Part shown: in pieces, positions 1 to 6,725 of the stretch
How positions within the stretch are numbered: the first letter of the stretch is position 1
Layout of the letters: each line of letters begins with the position of its first letter
NCBI GenBank assembly: GCA_035544675.1
Contig: DATKCA010000125.1
Span: forward strand, 1-12,915
DNA length: 12,915 nucleotides
Reading direction: 5' to 3'
Source of the DNA: DATKCA01 sp035544675
Lineage (GTDB): Bacteria > Acidobacteriota > Thermoanaerobaculia > Gp7-AA8
Notes under the pieces: model-generated
The model's input: the letters and a program-made list of their open reading frames with translations, nothing else
Told to the model about the DNA's origin: nothing
Databases searched by the model: none
Made by a program: the position numbers and the translations under genes

Positions 1-1178
1 GTCGCATTGGTGAGACGGACGTCGGAGAGGAAGGGGCCCGCCACGCCGTTGACGTGCGTGACCACCGGAATGATCAACGCGTTGGGCGGCGGAGCGCTCC
101 TGGCCATGGGGCCAACCGGCGTGACGAGGTTGATCGACACGGGCGTGTTTTTCGGCGGGGCGCCGGCAGGCGTGACCGTCAGCGTTCCCGTGCTGGCGCC
201 GGCCGGCAGCGAACCCGGCATCGCTGTCACCGTGACGGTCGTTCCGGTCACCGGCAGCGGCCCGCTGCTCGGCGTCACGCCGAGATACGGCTTGTCGGTC
301 GTCGCCGTGAAGGTCGTGTCTGCCAGGGCCGATCGTCCGCCATTTCTCACGGCGTCGGGAATGCCTGGGATGAAAACCTGGATCGAGACCGGCTGCGTCG
401 TTCCGAGCGGCACTGTGGCCTCGGGATTCTGACTCGTGGCGGGCGCCGGGGCCTGGACGACCGTGCTCGTGGTGCCGGAGAACGGGACCCCGCTGCCGCA
501 GTTCGTGGCGCGCACGCGGTAGTAGTACGTCGTCGAGGTCGAAACGTCGTGACGGAATGTCGTGGAGAAGCCGGCAACCTGCCGCTCGACGAGTGCGGAG
601 CTGAAGTCGGGAGACGTCGACTCCTGCACGATGAACTGGGACGTGGGATCGCTGACGACGCTCCAGGTCACGTCGTAGTCGAGACCGGACCGTGTCACGG
701 GGGGCGAGCTGATGGCCGGAGTGCACGTCACGCTCGTCACATTGGCCTGAGCGAACACGGATCCCAACGGTTCGAACGTCTCTTCGTTGAAGAATACGGT
801 GAGTGCGAAGAGCGACGCATCCCCGCCGGTCACGATCACGTTCGATGTGAAGCTCCCACCCGGTCCGAGGGAGCCGCTGCCGAAGCAGAACGTGAACGGC
901 GCGCCTTCGATCCCGAAGTCCGAGCTGTTGAAGCACTCGCTGAGGCCGAGGGAATTGTTGAAAGAGAGGAAGGATGCTCCGAGGCCCGCGACCCAACCGA
1001 AGTAGACGCCGCCACCACAGCTCGTGGTGCCGGCGTTTCGCGTTGTGCTGGTGCAGGATGAGGTGTTGTTGGACCCTGGGGAACAGGTTACCGTCATGTC
1101 GAGAGAGCAGAGCTGCTGGGCGGCAGCGGGCAGGGCTAGGACAGTCGCAAGTGCAAACAGCACAGTACGATAGCGCAT
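1..1178 (-). CDS. Secreted protein with FN3 and BACON-like domains (C-terminus beyond the window)
   Basis: An open frame of 392 codons runs without a stop from ATG 1178 to the left edge. The start is preceded by GGAGG at 1183-1187, 4 nt away. Residues 1-20 form a Sec signal peptide: basic MRYR, a hydrophobic stretch, and a cleavage site after LPAAA, before QQ. Residues about 21-150 hold a Cys/Ser/Gly-rich region I cannot assign, with Cys in TCS, SCTS, SCGGG, SECFN and FCFG contexts. Residues about 155-235 look like fibronectin type III, ending in the typical TTYYYRVRATN strand. Residues about 290-350 resemble a BACON-type beta-sandwich (YLGVTPSSGPLP, then SLPAGASTGTLTV). The last visible residues, IPVVTHVNGVAGPFLSDVRL, resemble a C-terminal module I know from secreted Acidobacteriota proteins. 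It is probably surface-exposed or extracellular, with a binding or adhesive role by inference; no catalytic motif is visible. It stands alone, downstream of a terminator. Confidence 0.85.
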   Translation of the reverse strand, partial: MRYRTVLFALATVLALPAAAQQLCSLDMTVTCSPGSNNTSSCTSTTRNAGTTSCGGGVYFGWVAGLGASFLSFNNSLGLSECFNSSDFGIEGAPFTFCFGSGSLGPGGSFTSNVIVTGGDASLFALTVFFNEETFEPLGSVFAQANVTSVTCTPAISSPPVTRSGLDYDVTWSVVSDPTSQFIVQESTSPDFSSALVERQVAGFSTTFRHDVSTSTTYYYRVRATNCGSGVPFSGTTSTVVQAPAPATSQNPEATVPLGTTQPVSIQVFIPGIPDAVRNGGRSALADTTFTATTDKPYLGVTPSSGPLPVTGTTVTVTAMPGSLPAGASTGTLTVTPAGAPPKNTPVSINLVTPVGPMARSAPPPNALIIPVVTHVNGVAGPFLSDVRLTNA

Positions 1179-1212
1179 GGATCCTCCGGTTGGGGTGGGT
1201 ATCGGATCAAGG

Positions 1213-1241
1213 ATGAAAGGCTATGGTAGCACTTGCGACAA
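1213..1241 (-). promoter_or_regulatory. Weak candidate sigma70-type promoter for the secreted FN3 protein
   Basis: On the minus strand TTGTCG (1236-1241) is followed after 17 nt by TTTCAT (1213-1218). Each matches consensus at 4 of 6 positions. Transcription would start near 1206, about 28 nt before the ATG. In GC-rich DNA such matches occur by chance, so this is tentative. Confidence 0.25.
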
Positions 1242-1294
1242 TCACCGTCCTATGCGCGACATCGGAATCCCCTTCCCGACCACCGCGGCTCAAT

Positions 1295-1397
1295 CCTGAG
1301 GGAGCGAAGCGAGCGAAGGATCAACCCCGGCGCCGCGAGAATCGCGGCCCTGCACCATGACCCGCGGCGCCGGGGTTGATCCTTCGCTTCGCTCAGG
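1295..1397. repeat. Intergenic palindromic repeat element (long inverted repeat)
   Basis: Arms 1295-1337 and 1363-1397 are inverted copies. The inner 25 nt of each (1313-1337 and 1363-1387) pair perfectly. The outer left arm has extra bases (CCTGAGGGAGCGAAGCGAGC against CCTGAGCGAAGC). The stem includes GGATCAACCCCGGCGCCGCG. The 25-nt loop borders a small nested hairpin, CCGCGA-GAA-TCGCGG (1333-1347). The outer core, CCTGAGCGAAGCGAAGGATC, belongs to a type of dispersed palindrome common in intergenic DNA of several GC-rich phyla. A related element lies at 6485-6577. It has no coding capacity and sits between two minus-strand genes. Confidence 0.85.
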
Positions 1398-1418
1398 GTT
1401 TGAAGTCTCCCCGAAACA

Positions 1419-1448
1419 AAAAGGGCGGACCTTGCGGCCCGCCCTTTT
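1419..1448 (-). terminator. Intrinsic terminator of the GGDEF-EAL gene
   Basis: AAAAGGGCGG (1419-1428) pairs with CCGCCCTTTT (1439-1448) around a 10-nt loop. Read on the minus strand the stem is followed by a T tract (TTTTTGTTTC) and lies about 30 nt past the stop codon at 1478. The A/T-flanked symmetry could let it work on the plus strand too, but no plus-strand gene ends here. Confidence 0.85.
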
Positions 1449-1477
1449 CGTCTCTCTGCAACTTTGCGTTGCTCTCG

Positions 1478-3124
1478 TCAGTGCTGCATGCGCAGCGTGT
1501 CGGCGAGAGCTGAGGCCGGAAGTGGCTTTCCGAAGAAGAATCCCTGCATGTCGGTGCAACGGCGTGAGAGGAGATAGGAGAGCTGATTCTTCGACTCCAC
1601 CCCCTCGGCGACGATCCGCAGATCGAGGCCTTTGGCCATGGTGATCATGGCCTGAACCATGGCCGCGTCATCGGGGCGCTGCAGCATGTTCTGGACGAAC
1701 GTGGGCGCGATCTTCAGGGTATCGACGCTCATCTCGCGCAGGTCGGCGAAGGAACAGCCGCCGCTGCCGAAGTCGTCGATGGCCACGCGCGCGCCGAATG
1801 ACTTGATGTTGTTCAGGATCTCCGTGGCACGCATCGAGCGCGCCAGCGCTGCCTCGCTGATCTCCAGCTCCACGGCGTTCGGGTTGAGGTTCGTGTCCGA
1901 TACGGCGTTCTCGAGCTGCTGGCGCAGAGTGCGGTCGTGGAACTGACGCGCCGAGAGGTTGATGGCAACGCGGAATCCGGTCATCCCGTCGTCGTGCCAC
2001 TGCTTCACCTGCCGGCAGGCCTCGTTGATGATCCACTCGCCGATGCGGCCGTCGAGATTGCCCTGCTCCGCCGCCGGCAGGAACTCCGACGGTGCAACGA
2101 TGCCGACTTCGGGGTGACGCCAGCGGACCAGCGCCTCGATGCATTCGATGCGGCCGGTCTGCACATTGACTTCCGGGTGGTAGTGCAGCTCGAACTCGTT
2201 GCGGGTCAGGGCGCGGCGAAGGCTGGCCACGAGCGAGGCACGCTCGAGGGCGCGGGCGTTCAGCTCCGGAACGTGGAAGCGGAACATGTTCCGGCCGCGC
2301 TCTTTGGCCTGGTACACGGCAGTGGTGGCGTTCTTGATCAGGCTCTCGGCATTGGTGCCGTCCTGCGGCGATACGCCGATCCCGATGCTGGCACGCAGGT
2401 CGATGGAGTGGCCGTCAACGGCGAACGGCCGCGAGATCGAGTCGAGAATGCGCTGAGCGGCGAGCGCGGCATCCGTGTCGTTTGCCATCTCGGCAAGCAC
2501 GATCATGAACTCGTCGCTGCCGAAGCGGCAGACCGTGTCTTCCTCGCGAACGCAGTCAGCGAGACGGTCGGCCAGCGCCTTGAGCAGCCTGTCGGCCACG
2601 CCGTGGCCGAACGTGGTGTTGATCAGCTCGAAGTGGTCGACGTCGACGAGCATGACCGCAACGGGACGGCGGCGGCGCTTGGCGCGCGCCAGGGCGATGT
2701 TCAGACGGTCGACGGCCAGCGAACGGTTGGGCAGCGTGGTGAGGCTGTCGTGATAGGCCTGGAACTCCAGCTTCTGGGCGGCCACCCGCTGTTCGGTGAC
2801 ATCGAACATGGCCGCCTCGATCCAGACTTTTGAGGCCTCTTCGACGCTGACGTATCTGAGATTCTGAAGGACCCAGATCACGCTGCCGTCTTTCTTGCGA
2901 AGGGCGATCTCCACGTTCGACAGCGTTCCCAGGTCCGGAAGAGCGGCGGTGATCGAGAGGGCGTCGGAAGCGTTCAGATAACTGAGCCGTCCCGCGGTGA
3001 GCAGTTCGTCACGAGACTCGTACCCGAGCATGCCTGCGCATGCGTCGTTGCAGTCCAGCAGCCGCCCGTCCAGCGTCTGCCGGAGGATGGCGACCATGTC
3101 AACTGCGAAAGGTTGCTCGGTCAT
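1478..3124 (-). CDS. PAS-GGDEF-EAL cyclic-di-GMP signalling protein, GGDEF motif altered
   Basis: 548 residues, no signal peptide or membrane segment, so cytosolic. Residues about 1-115 form a PAS domain ending in the usual DVTEQ linker. GGDEF follows (YHDSLTTLPNRS) to about 290, then EAL to the end. The cyclase signature reads GSDEF (202-206) instead of GGDEF, yet an RxxD inhibitory site (R193-EED) is kept. The EAL half keeps E330-A-L, INLSARQF, DDFG (D450, D451), AEGVE and QGFFFGKPLP. The usual KID aspartate is alanine (KIA, A473) and loop 6 reads DDFGSGGCS. In the family, GGDEF makes and EAL degrades c-di-GMP; here I infer a phosphodiesterase or c-di-GMP sensor rather than a cyclase, activity uncertain. 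I chose ATG 3124; ATG 3136 and GTG 3196 are in frame, none with a strong ribosome site. It lies about 200 bp beyond the response regulator. Confidence 0.93.
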   Translation of the reverse strand: MTEQPFAVDMVAILRQTLDGRLLDCNDACAGMLGYESRDELLTAGRLSYLNASDALSITAALPDLGTLSNVEIALRKKDGSVIWVLQNLRYVSVEEASKVWIEAAMFDVTEQRVAAQKLEFQAYHDSLTTLPNRSLAVDRLNIALARAKRRRRPVAVMLVDVDHFELINTTFGHGVADRLLKALADRLADCVREEDTVCRFGSDEFMIVLAEMANDTDAALAAQRILDSISRPFAVDGHSIDLRASIGIGVSPQDGTNAESLIKNATTAVYQAKERGRNMFRFHVPELNARALERASLVASLRRALTRNEFELHYHPEVNVQTGRIECIEALVRWRHPEVGIVAPSEFLPAAEQGNLDGRIGEWIINEACRQVKQWHDDGMTGFRVAINLSARQFHDRTLRQQLENAVSDTNLNPNAVELEISEAALARSMRATEILNNIKSFGARVAIDDFGSGGCSFADLREMSVDTLKIAPTFVQNMLQRPDDAAMVQAMITMAKGLDLRIVAEGVESKNQLSYLLSRRCTDMQGFFFGKPLPASALADTLRMQH

Positions 3125-3210
3125 AGGCGCTCGCATTTTCGTGAGCAGTGTCACGCTACAAATTAGCGCGCCGCGCCGGGCATGCCCATCCGCCACTGGA
3201 CTGAATTAAG

Positions 3211-3240
3211 GGTATACCGAAGGTTATAGCGATCTATCAA
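3211..3240 (-). promoter_or_regulatory. Candidate sigma70 promoter for the GGDEF-EAL gene
   Basis: On the minus strand TTGATA (3235-3240) is followed after 18 nt by TATACC (3211-3216). The stretch is clearly more A/T-rich than its surroundings. A start near 3204 would give a leader of about 80 nt to ATG 3124 and would exclude GTG 3196 as a comfortable start. It lies just downstream of the heptamer array, so the gene could be transcribed apart from the kinase/regulator operon. Confidence 0.4.
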
Positions 3241-3250
3241 AGGCCTTACC

Positions 3251-3325
3251 TTAGGCGTTAGTCCTTAGTCCTTAGGAGAACCGGCCTAAAGGACTAAGGA
3301 CTAAGGACTAAGGCCTAAGGCCTAA
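3251..3325. repeat. Heptamer tandem repeats in inverted arrangement (potential cruciform)
   Basis: The right half holds GGACTAA three times (3291-3311) and GGCCTAA twice (3312-3325), preceded by GGCCTAAA (3283-3290). The left half holds the opposite orientation: TTAGGCG (3251-3257), TTAGTCC twice (3258-3271) and TTAGG (3272-3276). The halves are inverted around the short spacer AGAACCGG, so the strand can fold into a long hairpin or cruciform. Read on the minus strand the array starts at the response regulator's stop codon: TAG at 3322-3324 is part of the last heptamer unit. It may end or protect the operon transcript, but no T tract follows, so a classical terminator is not shown. The 7-nt unit recalls the short tandem heptamers of cyanobacteria by format only. 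Confidence 0.9.
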
Positions 3326-3960
3326 ACGAGCCCCCGCTCCTGAGCGTAGAGGGTCAGCTCCACGCGGCCGTGCACGCCCAGCTTCTTGTAGATGGCGTGC
3401 AGGTGGGTCTTGACCGTGCCTTCGCCGATGAAGAGCTTGGTGGCGATCTCCTTGTTGCGCATCCCGGCTGCCACCATCTTCACGATCTCGGCCTCGCGCC
3501 GGGAGAGCACTTCGGCGGCGTGGCGCATTCCGTTCTGGCGCTCCAGCATCCGGTCGAGGGCGCGGACGATCAGTCGCTGGTCGAGCGTGCGCTCCCCGCG
3601 GCTCACCTTGCGCACGCAGTCGACGAGCGACACCGCGGCGGCCTCCTTCAGAACGAGACCCCAGACGCCGTGCTCCATGGCCTGCAGCACTTCGTCCTCC
3701 TCCATCGATGCCGTGAGAAGAACGACCCTGGTGGGCATCCGCTCGTCGTGGACCTGTTTCAGCACTGCCAGACCATCGCCATCCGGCATGCGCACGTCCA
3801 GCACCAGGACGTCGGGACGGTGCTCGCGGACGGCGGCAATGGTCTCCTGGCCGTTCGTGCACGTGGCCAGGACCTGGAAGTCCTTGTCGCGCCGGAAGAG
3901 CTGCTCGAGCCCTTCGAGAATGATCGGATGGTCGTCCGCGAGAATCAGCTTTGTCGTCAT
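3322..3960 (-). CDS. NarL/FixJ-family response regulator
   Basis: 212 residues, the usual length for the family. Residues 1-120 form the receiver: acidic pair D9-D10, phospho-acceptor D55 in LVLDVRMPDGDG, switch T83, and K105 in GLVLKE. Residues about 150-206 form a LuxR-type helix-turn-helix (LSRREAEIVKMVAAGMRNKE, then GTVKTHLHAIYKKLGV). It should bind DNA as a dimer when phosphorylated by the kinase encoded immediately upstream. The start ATG (3958-3960) overlaps the kinase stop codon in an ATGA arrangement, which points to translational coupling and a cognate pair. The C-terminus, YAQERGLV, is normal for the family. The stop TAG belongs to the adjoining heptamer array. Target genes cannot be told from the sequence; the c-di-GMP gene just downstream is one candidate. 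Confidence 0.97.
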   Translation of the reverse strand: MTTKLILADDHPIILEGLEQLFRRDKDFQVLATCTNGQETIAAVREHRPDVLVLDVRMPDGDGLAVLKQVHDERMPTRVVLLTASMEEDEVLQAMEHGVWGLVLKEAAAVSLVDCVRKVSRGERTLDQRLIVRALDRMLERQNGMRHAAEVLSRREAEIVKMVAAGMRNKEIATKLFIGEGTVKTHLHAIYKKLGVHGRVELTLYAQERGLV

Positions 3961-5132
3961 GCAGCACCCCAGCCCAGAGGAACGGAAATTCTGATGGTGG
4001 CCCCGCTCTCGGTGGAATCGACCACGAGGCTGCCGTTCAATGATTGCACTCTCTCGGCAAGAACCATCGGACCACCTCCCGACTCACGCATTTCGTCGAG
4101 CGTGCGCCGTCCGTGAAACGGGAAACCGGCCCCGTTGTCTGCGACTTCGATGTACATCTCGCTGCCGGCCGTGCGCACGCCGACGCGGACGTCCGAGGCC
4201 CGGCCATGTTTCGCGGAGTTCGTGACCGCCTCGTGGATCAGACGGAACGTCTCCTGGCCAATGAGCGCGAACACGACCGGATCGATGTGCTCGACGTCGA
4301 AGGCCAGCCGGACGCCCCACTGGTTCGAGAACCGCGAGCGCAGCTCTTCGAGACGGGCAGTGAAGTCGAACACGGTCTCCCGTCGGGCCGTGCGCGGTCG
4401 CAGGTGCTCGACGAACCTGCGCAAGTCGCGCTGGTCCGCCATGATGATGCCCTGCGTCTCGGTGATCATCCTGCGGGCCTCGTCCGGCTTGCTCCCCAGC
4501 GTGCTGTGAATGGTCTCCAGCTGAAGAACGACACCGGTGAACGACTGGAGAAGTCCGTCGTGCAGATCGCGCGCGAGGCGGATCCTCTCATGATCGACGG
4601 CATCGCGAATCGCGTTCAAACAGTGCGCCGCCGCCTCGAAGCGCGTGGCCACCAGGAGACCGACCATGTCTCCCACCAGGACGGTCGTGTCCACGTCCAG
4701 CCCCGGCTCACAGATGAAGAGGCGTCCTTCGACGCTGTCCGAGCGGATCGGGATCGAGGCGATGCACCCGTCTCCCAGCTCCACCCGGATCTGCGGAGAG
4801 ATCGGCTGCCCGACTTCGAGGGCGCGCTGATCGCGACCCACGGTCACGCGCGTGACGCCCGGATCGATGAAGAACGTCACATCCTCCAGCTCCGGCGCGA
4901 CGAGCGGCCATACCTCCGACTCGACCTCTTCGCGCCAGGCAAAGCCCGCATCGTCCGCCACCGCCACGGTCAGCCACGGCTCGTCGGCCTCGTCGAGAGC
5001 CAGCACCACGCGACGGGCCTCGAAGAGGTGGCGGCAATGCTCGACACACTCCTGCGCCACCGCACGTCTGTCGAGCAGAACGTGACGCGGCCAGCGACCC
5101 AGACGCGCAGAGATCTCCTCCGGTTCCGTCAT
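3957..5132 (-). CDS. Cytosolic sensor histidine kinase, HisKA_3 (NarX/DegS) type
   Basis: 391 residues with no membrane segment. Residues about 20-175 are a sensor region of GAF-like size and pattern; this is an inference. The DHp helix carries ERIRLARDLHDGLLQSFTGV, with phospho-acceptor H191 and the D192-xxx-Q196 motif linked to phosphatase activity in HisKA_3 kinases. The ATPase domain shows an N box (HEAVTNSAKH, N305), a G1 box DNGAGF (332-337), and a glycine-rich G2 region SGGGPMVLAERV (351-362) that departs from the common G-x-G-L form. It should autophosphorylate and pass phosphate to the NarL-type regulator whose ATG overlaps its stop. The start lies 22 bp after the membrane protein gene, with a weak GAAAG ahead. 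Being soluble, it would sense a cytosolic signal or act with the neighbouring membrane protein; nothing in the sequence decides which. Confidence 0.95.
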   Translation of the reverse strand: MTEPEEISARLGRWPRHVLLDRRAVAQECVEHCRHLFEARRVVLALDEADEPWLTVAVADDAGFAWREEVESEVWPLVAPELEDVTFFIDPGVTRVTVGRDQRALEVGQPISPQIRVELGDGCIASIPIRSDSVEGRLFICEPGLDVDTTVLVGDMVGLLVATRFEAAAHCLNAIRDAVDHERIRLARDLHDGLLQSFTGVVLQLETIHSTLGSKPDEARRMITETQGIIMADQRDLRRFVEHLRPRTARRETVFDFTARLEELRSRFSNQWGVRLAFDVEHIDPVVFALIGQETFRLIHEAVTNSAKHGRASDVRVGVRTAGSEMYIEVADNGAGFPFHGRRTLDEMRESGGGPMVLAERVQSLNGSLVVDSTESGATIRISVPLGWGAA

Positions 5133-5154
5133 CTTTCAATCAACAGATGGTAGC

Positions 5155-6489
5155 TCAGTAATACCGCTGGAACACCGCGGCGAGCCCGGCCACATTGGCC
5201 GCCACGCTCGCGGCGATCAACCCCCACTCCACCACGGGGCGGCGGAGGAGCGGCATCGCCACCACCATCATCAAAAGAGGCAGAATGGGAATGAAATAGC
5301 GACCCTGAAGGCCCTCGATCACCGCCGCGCAGGGCTGGTTCCACCCTAGATAGGTTGACAGCGCGATCCCGCTCGCGCTCCCTGACGCCGCGAGGCCGGC
5401 CAGAACACGCGCCACCGCCCCAGGTGGTGTCCCGGCCGAAAACGCGGCGACCACCAGCACGATCAGCTCGATCCAGAACATCGCCCGCGGCAGGCGTACG
5501 TCGAGCATGCCCAGCCTGCCGATGCCCTGCTCCACATATTCGAGATCTCCGGCCACCTCCCTCGCCGCGAGAGCCACGAAGCGAAGCGGGTCGTCGACGA
5601 CGCAGCGGATCTGCGCCGCCGGGTCGACCTGCTGGTCCGCGCTGGCGATGAACGCCCGCTGGGCGTTGAGCATCGACAGCGCAACGCCGCCAGCCGTGAG
5701 CAGGAACAGCACTGCCATGATGAGGACGCGATGCCCGGCCGAGCGGAAACGCGCCGCAGGGATGGCCAGCGCGAGCAGCGTGAGGAGGAAGTAGGCCGGT
5801 TTGCACAGGCCGAGCAGCACCGATACCACGATCAGCGTGGCGGTCTCGCGCGGAGTGATCGTCCCTCTCGCGGTGATGGCGCGCAAAAGCAGCGCGGCCA
5901 GGAGAAAGCAGACCGCGATGGTCATCGCGTCCGGCGACCACGATCCCGCCAGAAACGACGTCATCGGCAGAAGTCCGGCCACGGCCAAACCTGCCTTCAG
6001 CACCGGCGTCACGCGAATGGCCGCCGTGACGATCAGCACGAATGCGACCGCGTTGCAGAGACGGCCCAGATAGAACGTGATCACCGGACGGAACCCGGCA
6101 ATCTTTCCGGCCAGCGCGCCGGCGATCTGCGGTGCATACGGCACAGGCGTATACCCAGCCGGAATGCGGACCACTCTCGGCTCATCGGGCCGCAGGCTGA
6201 CATCCCACGCCGTGCGGAACTGTACCCACGTGATCCTGGCGTCGAGTTTCCCGCCGATGTCGCGCCACAGCACGAAGACGATGCCTTTGATGCCGTCGGC
6301 CACGGTTGCGAACGAGCCGCTCTCGTTCGTTTCCGGCAGGAGGTGGCCATCCGCGATCGACGCCGCGCGCCAGAAGTGACCGACTTCGTCCGGGACCTGG
6401 AACGGCGGCGTGATGAAGGCAAAGAGGAGTGCGGCAGCGAGTCCTGCCACCAGGTACAGACGATCGATGTCCGCCTTCATCAAAGTCAT
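5155..6489 (-). CDS. DUF2142 family multi-pass membrane protein, GT-C-like
   Basis: 444 residues, strongly hydrophobic, with about ten predicted membrane spans. Near the N-terminus, directly after the first span, sits PPFQVPDEVGHFWRA. This is the hallmark of DUF2142, a family related in layout to GT-C glycosyltransferases; the acidic PDE motif matches where GT-C enzymes place catalytic acids in the first outer loop. The C-terminal part carries EGLQGRYFIPILPLL, also typical. A role in polysaccharide or lipid-linked sugar transfer is a family-level guess; the substrate is unknown. It is the first gene of the apparent operon with the kinase and regulator. The first ATG (6487-6489) lies inside the arm of a palindromic repeat; a second in-frame ATG (6478-6480) three codons on is an equally good start. 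Confidence 0.85.
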   Translation of the reverse strand: MTLMKADIDRLYLVAGLAAALLFAFITPPFQVPDEVGHFWRAASIADGHLLPETNESGSFATVADGIKGIVFVLWRDIGGKLDARITWVQFRTAWDVSLRPDEPRVVRIPAGYTPVPYAPQIAGALAGKIAGFRPVITFYLGRLCNAVAFVLIVTAAIRVTPVLKAGLAVAGLLPMTSFLAGSWSPDAMTIAVCFLLAALLLRAITARGTITPRETATLIVVSVLLGLCKPAYFLLTLLALAIPAARFRSAGHRVLIMAVLFLLTAGGVALSMLNAQRAFIASADQQVDPAAQIRCVVDDPLRFVALAAREVAGDLEYVEQGIGRLGMLDVRLPRAMFWIELIVLVVAAFSAGTPPGAVARVLAGLAASGSASGIALSTYLGWNQPCAAVIEGLQGRYFIPILPLLMMVVAMPLLRRPVVEWGLIAASVAANVAGLAAVFQRYY

Positions 6490-6577
6490 TCCGAGCGTAG
6501 CGAAAGGAATCCGGGCAGCGGGTGGAAGTTTGCCGTACCGCCCCTCCGCCCGGATCCCTCGCTACGCTCGGGATGAC
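6485..6577. repeat. Intergenic palindromic repeat element overlapping the DUF2142 start codon
   Basis: Arms 6485-6516 (starting GTCATTCCGAGCGTAGCG) and 6548-6577 (ending CGCTACGCTCGGGATGAC) are inverted copies with a few mismatches and a 31-nt spacer. The core GAGCGTAGCGA-GGATC is related to the element at 1295-1397. It fills much of the divergent region between the DUF2142 operon and the phosphatase gene. The DUF2142 ATG at 6487-6489 is part of the conserved end of the left arm, so the leader of that transcript would fold into this hairpin. Confidence 0.88.
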
Positions 6578-6615
6578 TTCATCAGCGAGCTCCGCTCTCC
6601 ATGATGCCTCAGCGC

Positions 6616-6642
6616 GGGGCGCGGCGTCCGGGCCCGCGCCCC
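6616..6642. other. GC-rich hairpin in the divergent intergenic region
   Basis: GGGGCGCGG (6616-6624) pairs perfectly with CCGCGCCCC (6634-6642) around a 9-nt loop. No T tract follows on either strand, so it is not a standard intrinsic terminator. It lies in the 236-bp gap between the divergent DUF2142 and phosphatase genes, where the phosphatase promoter must lie. The only promoter-like hexamer I see is TATCAT at 6707-6712, without a matching -35 box. Confidence 0.4.
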
Positions 6643-6725
6643 TTGCGGAACCGTTCGAAAACTACGCCGGCACGGTTTCGTAAAGAAAAGGAACCAGGCG
6701 CACGGTTATCATTGAAGAGCTCCCC

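Noticed and set aside
54..1061. A 335-codon plus-strand frame opposite the secreted FN3 protein
   Set aside because: It is rich in Arg and Gly without domains. The minus strand carries a signal peptide, an FN3 pattern and a good ribosome site in one uninterrupted frame.
1290..1559. Short open frames reading through the palindrome (NPERSEGS and DPSLRSG type peptides)
   Set aside because: These peptides are translations of the dispersed repeat itself and recur in many genomes as false gene calls.
1937..2833. A 298-codon plus-strand frame opposite the GGDEF-EAL gene
   Set aside because: No domain or ribosome site; the minus strand holds well-known signalling motifs.
3125..3196. A 24-residue N-terminal extension of the GGDEF-EAL protein from GTG 3196
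   Set aside because: No Shine-Dalgarno lies before the GTG, the extension is not PAS-like, and the likely transcript start falls next to it.
3251..3325. The heptamer array as a CRISPR array or an intrinsic terminator
   Set aside because: Units are 7 nt with no spacers, and no T tract follows the hairpin on the minus strand.
4044..5153. A 369-codon plus-strand frame opposite the histidine kinase
   Set aside because: The kinase on the minus strand has H, N, G1 and G2 boxes and couples to the regulator; the opposite frame shows only shadow composition.
6616..6642. The GC hairpin as a terminator
   Set aside because: It has no T tract on either strand and lies between divergent start sites, where no gene ends.
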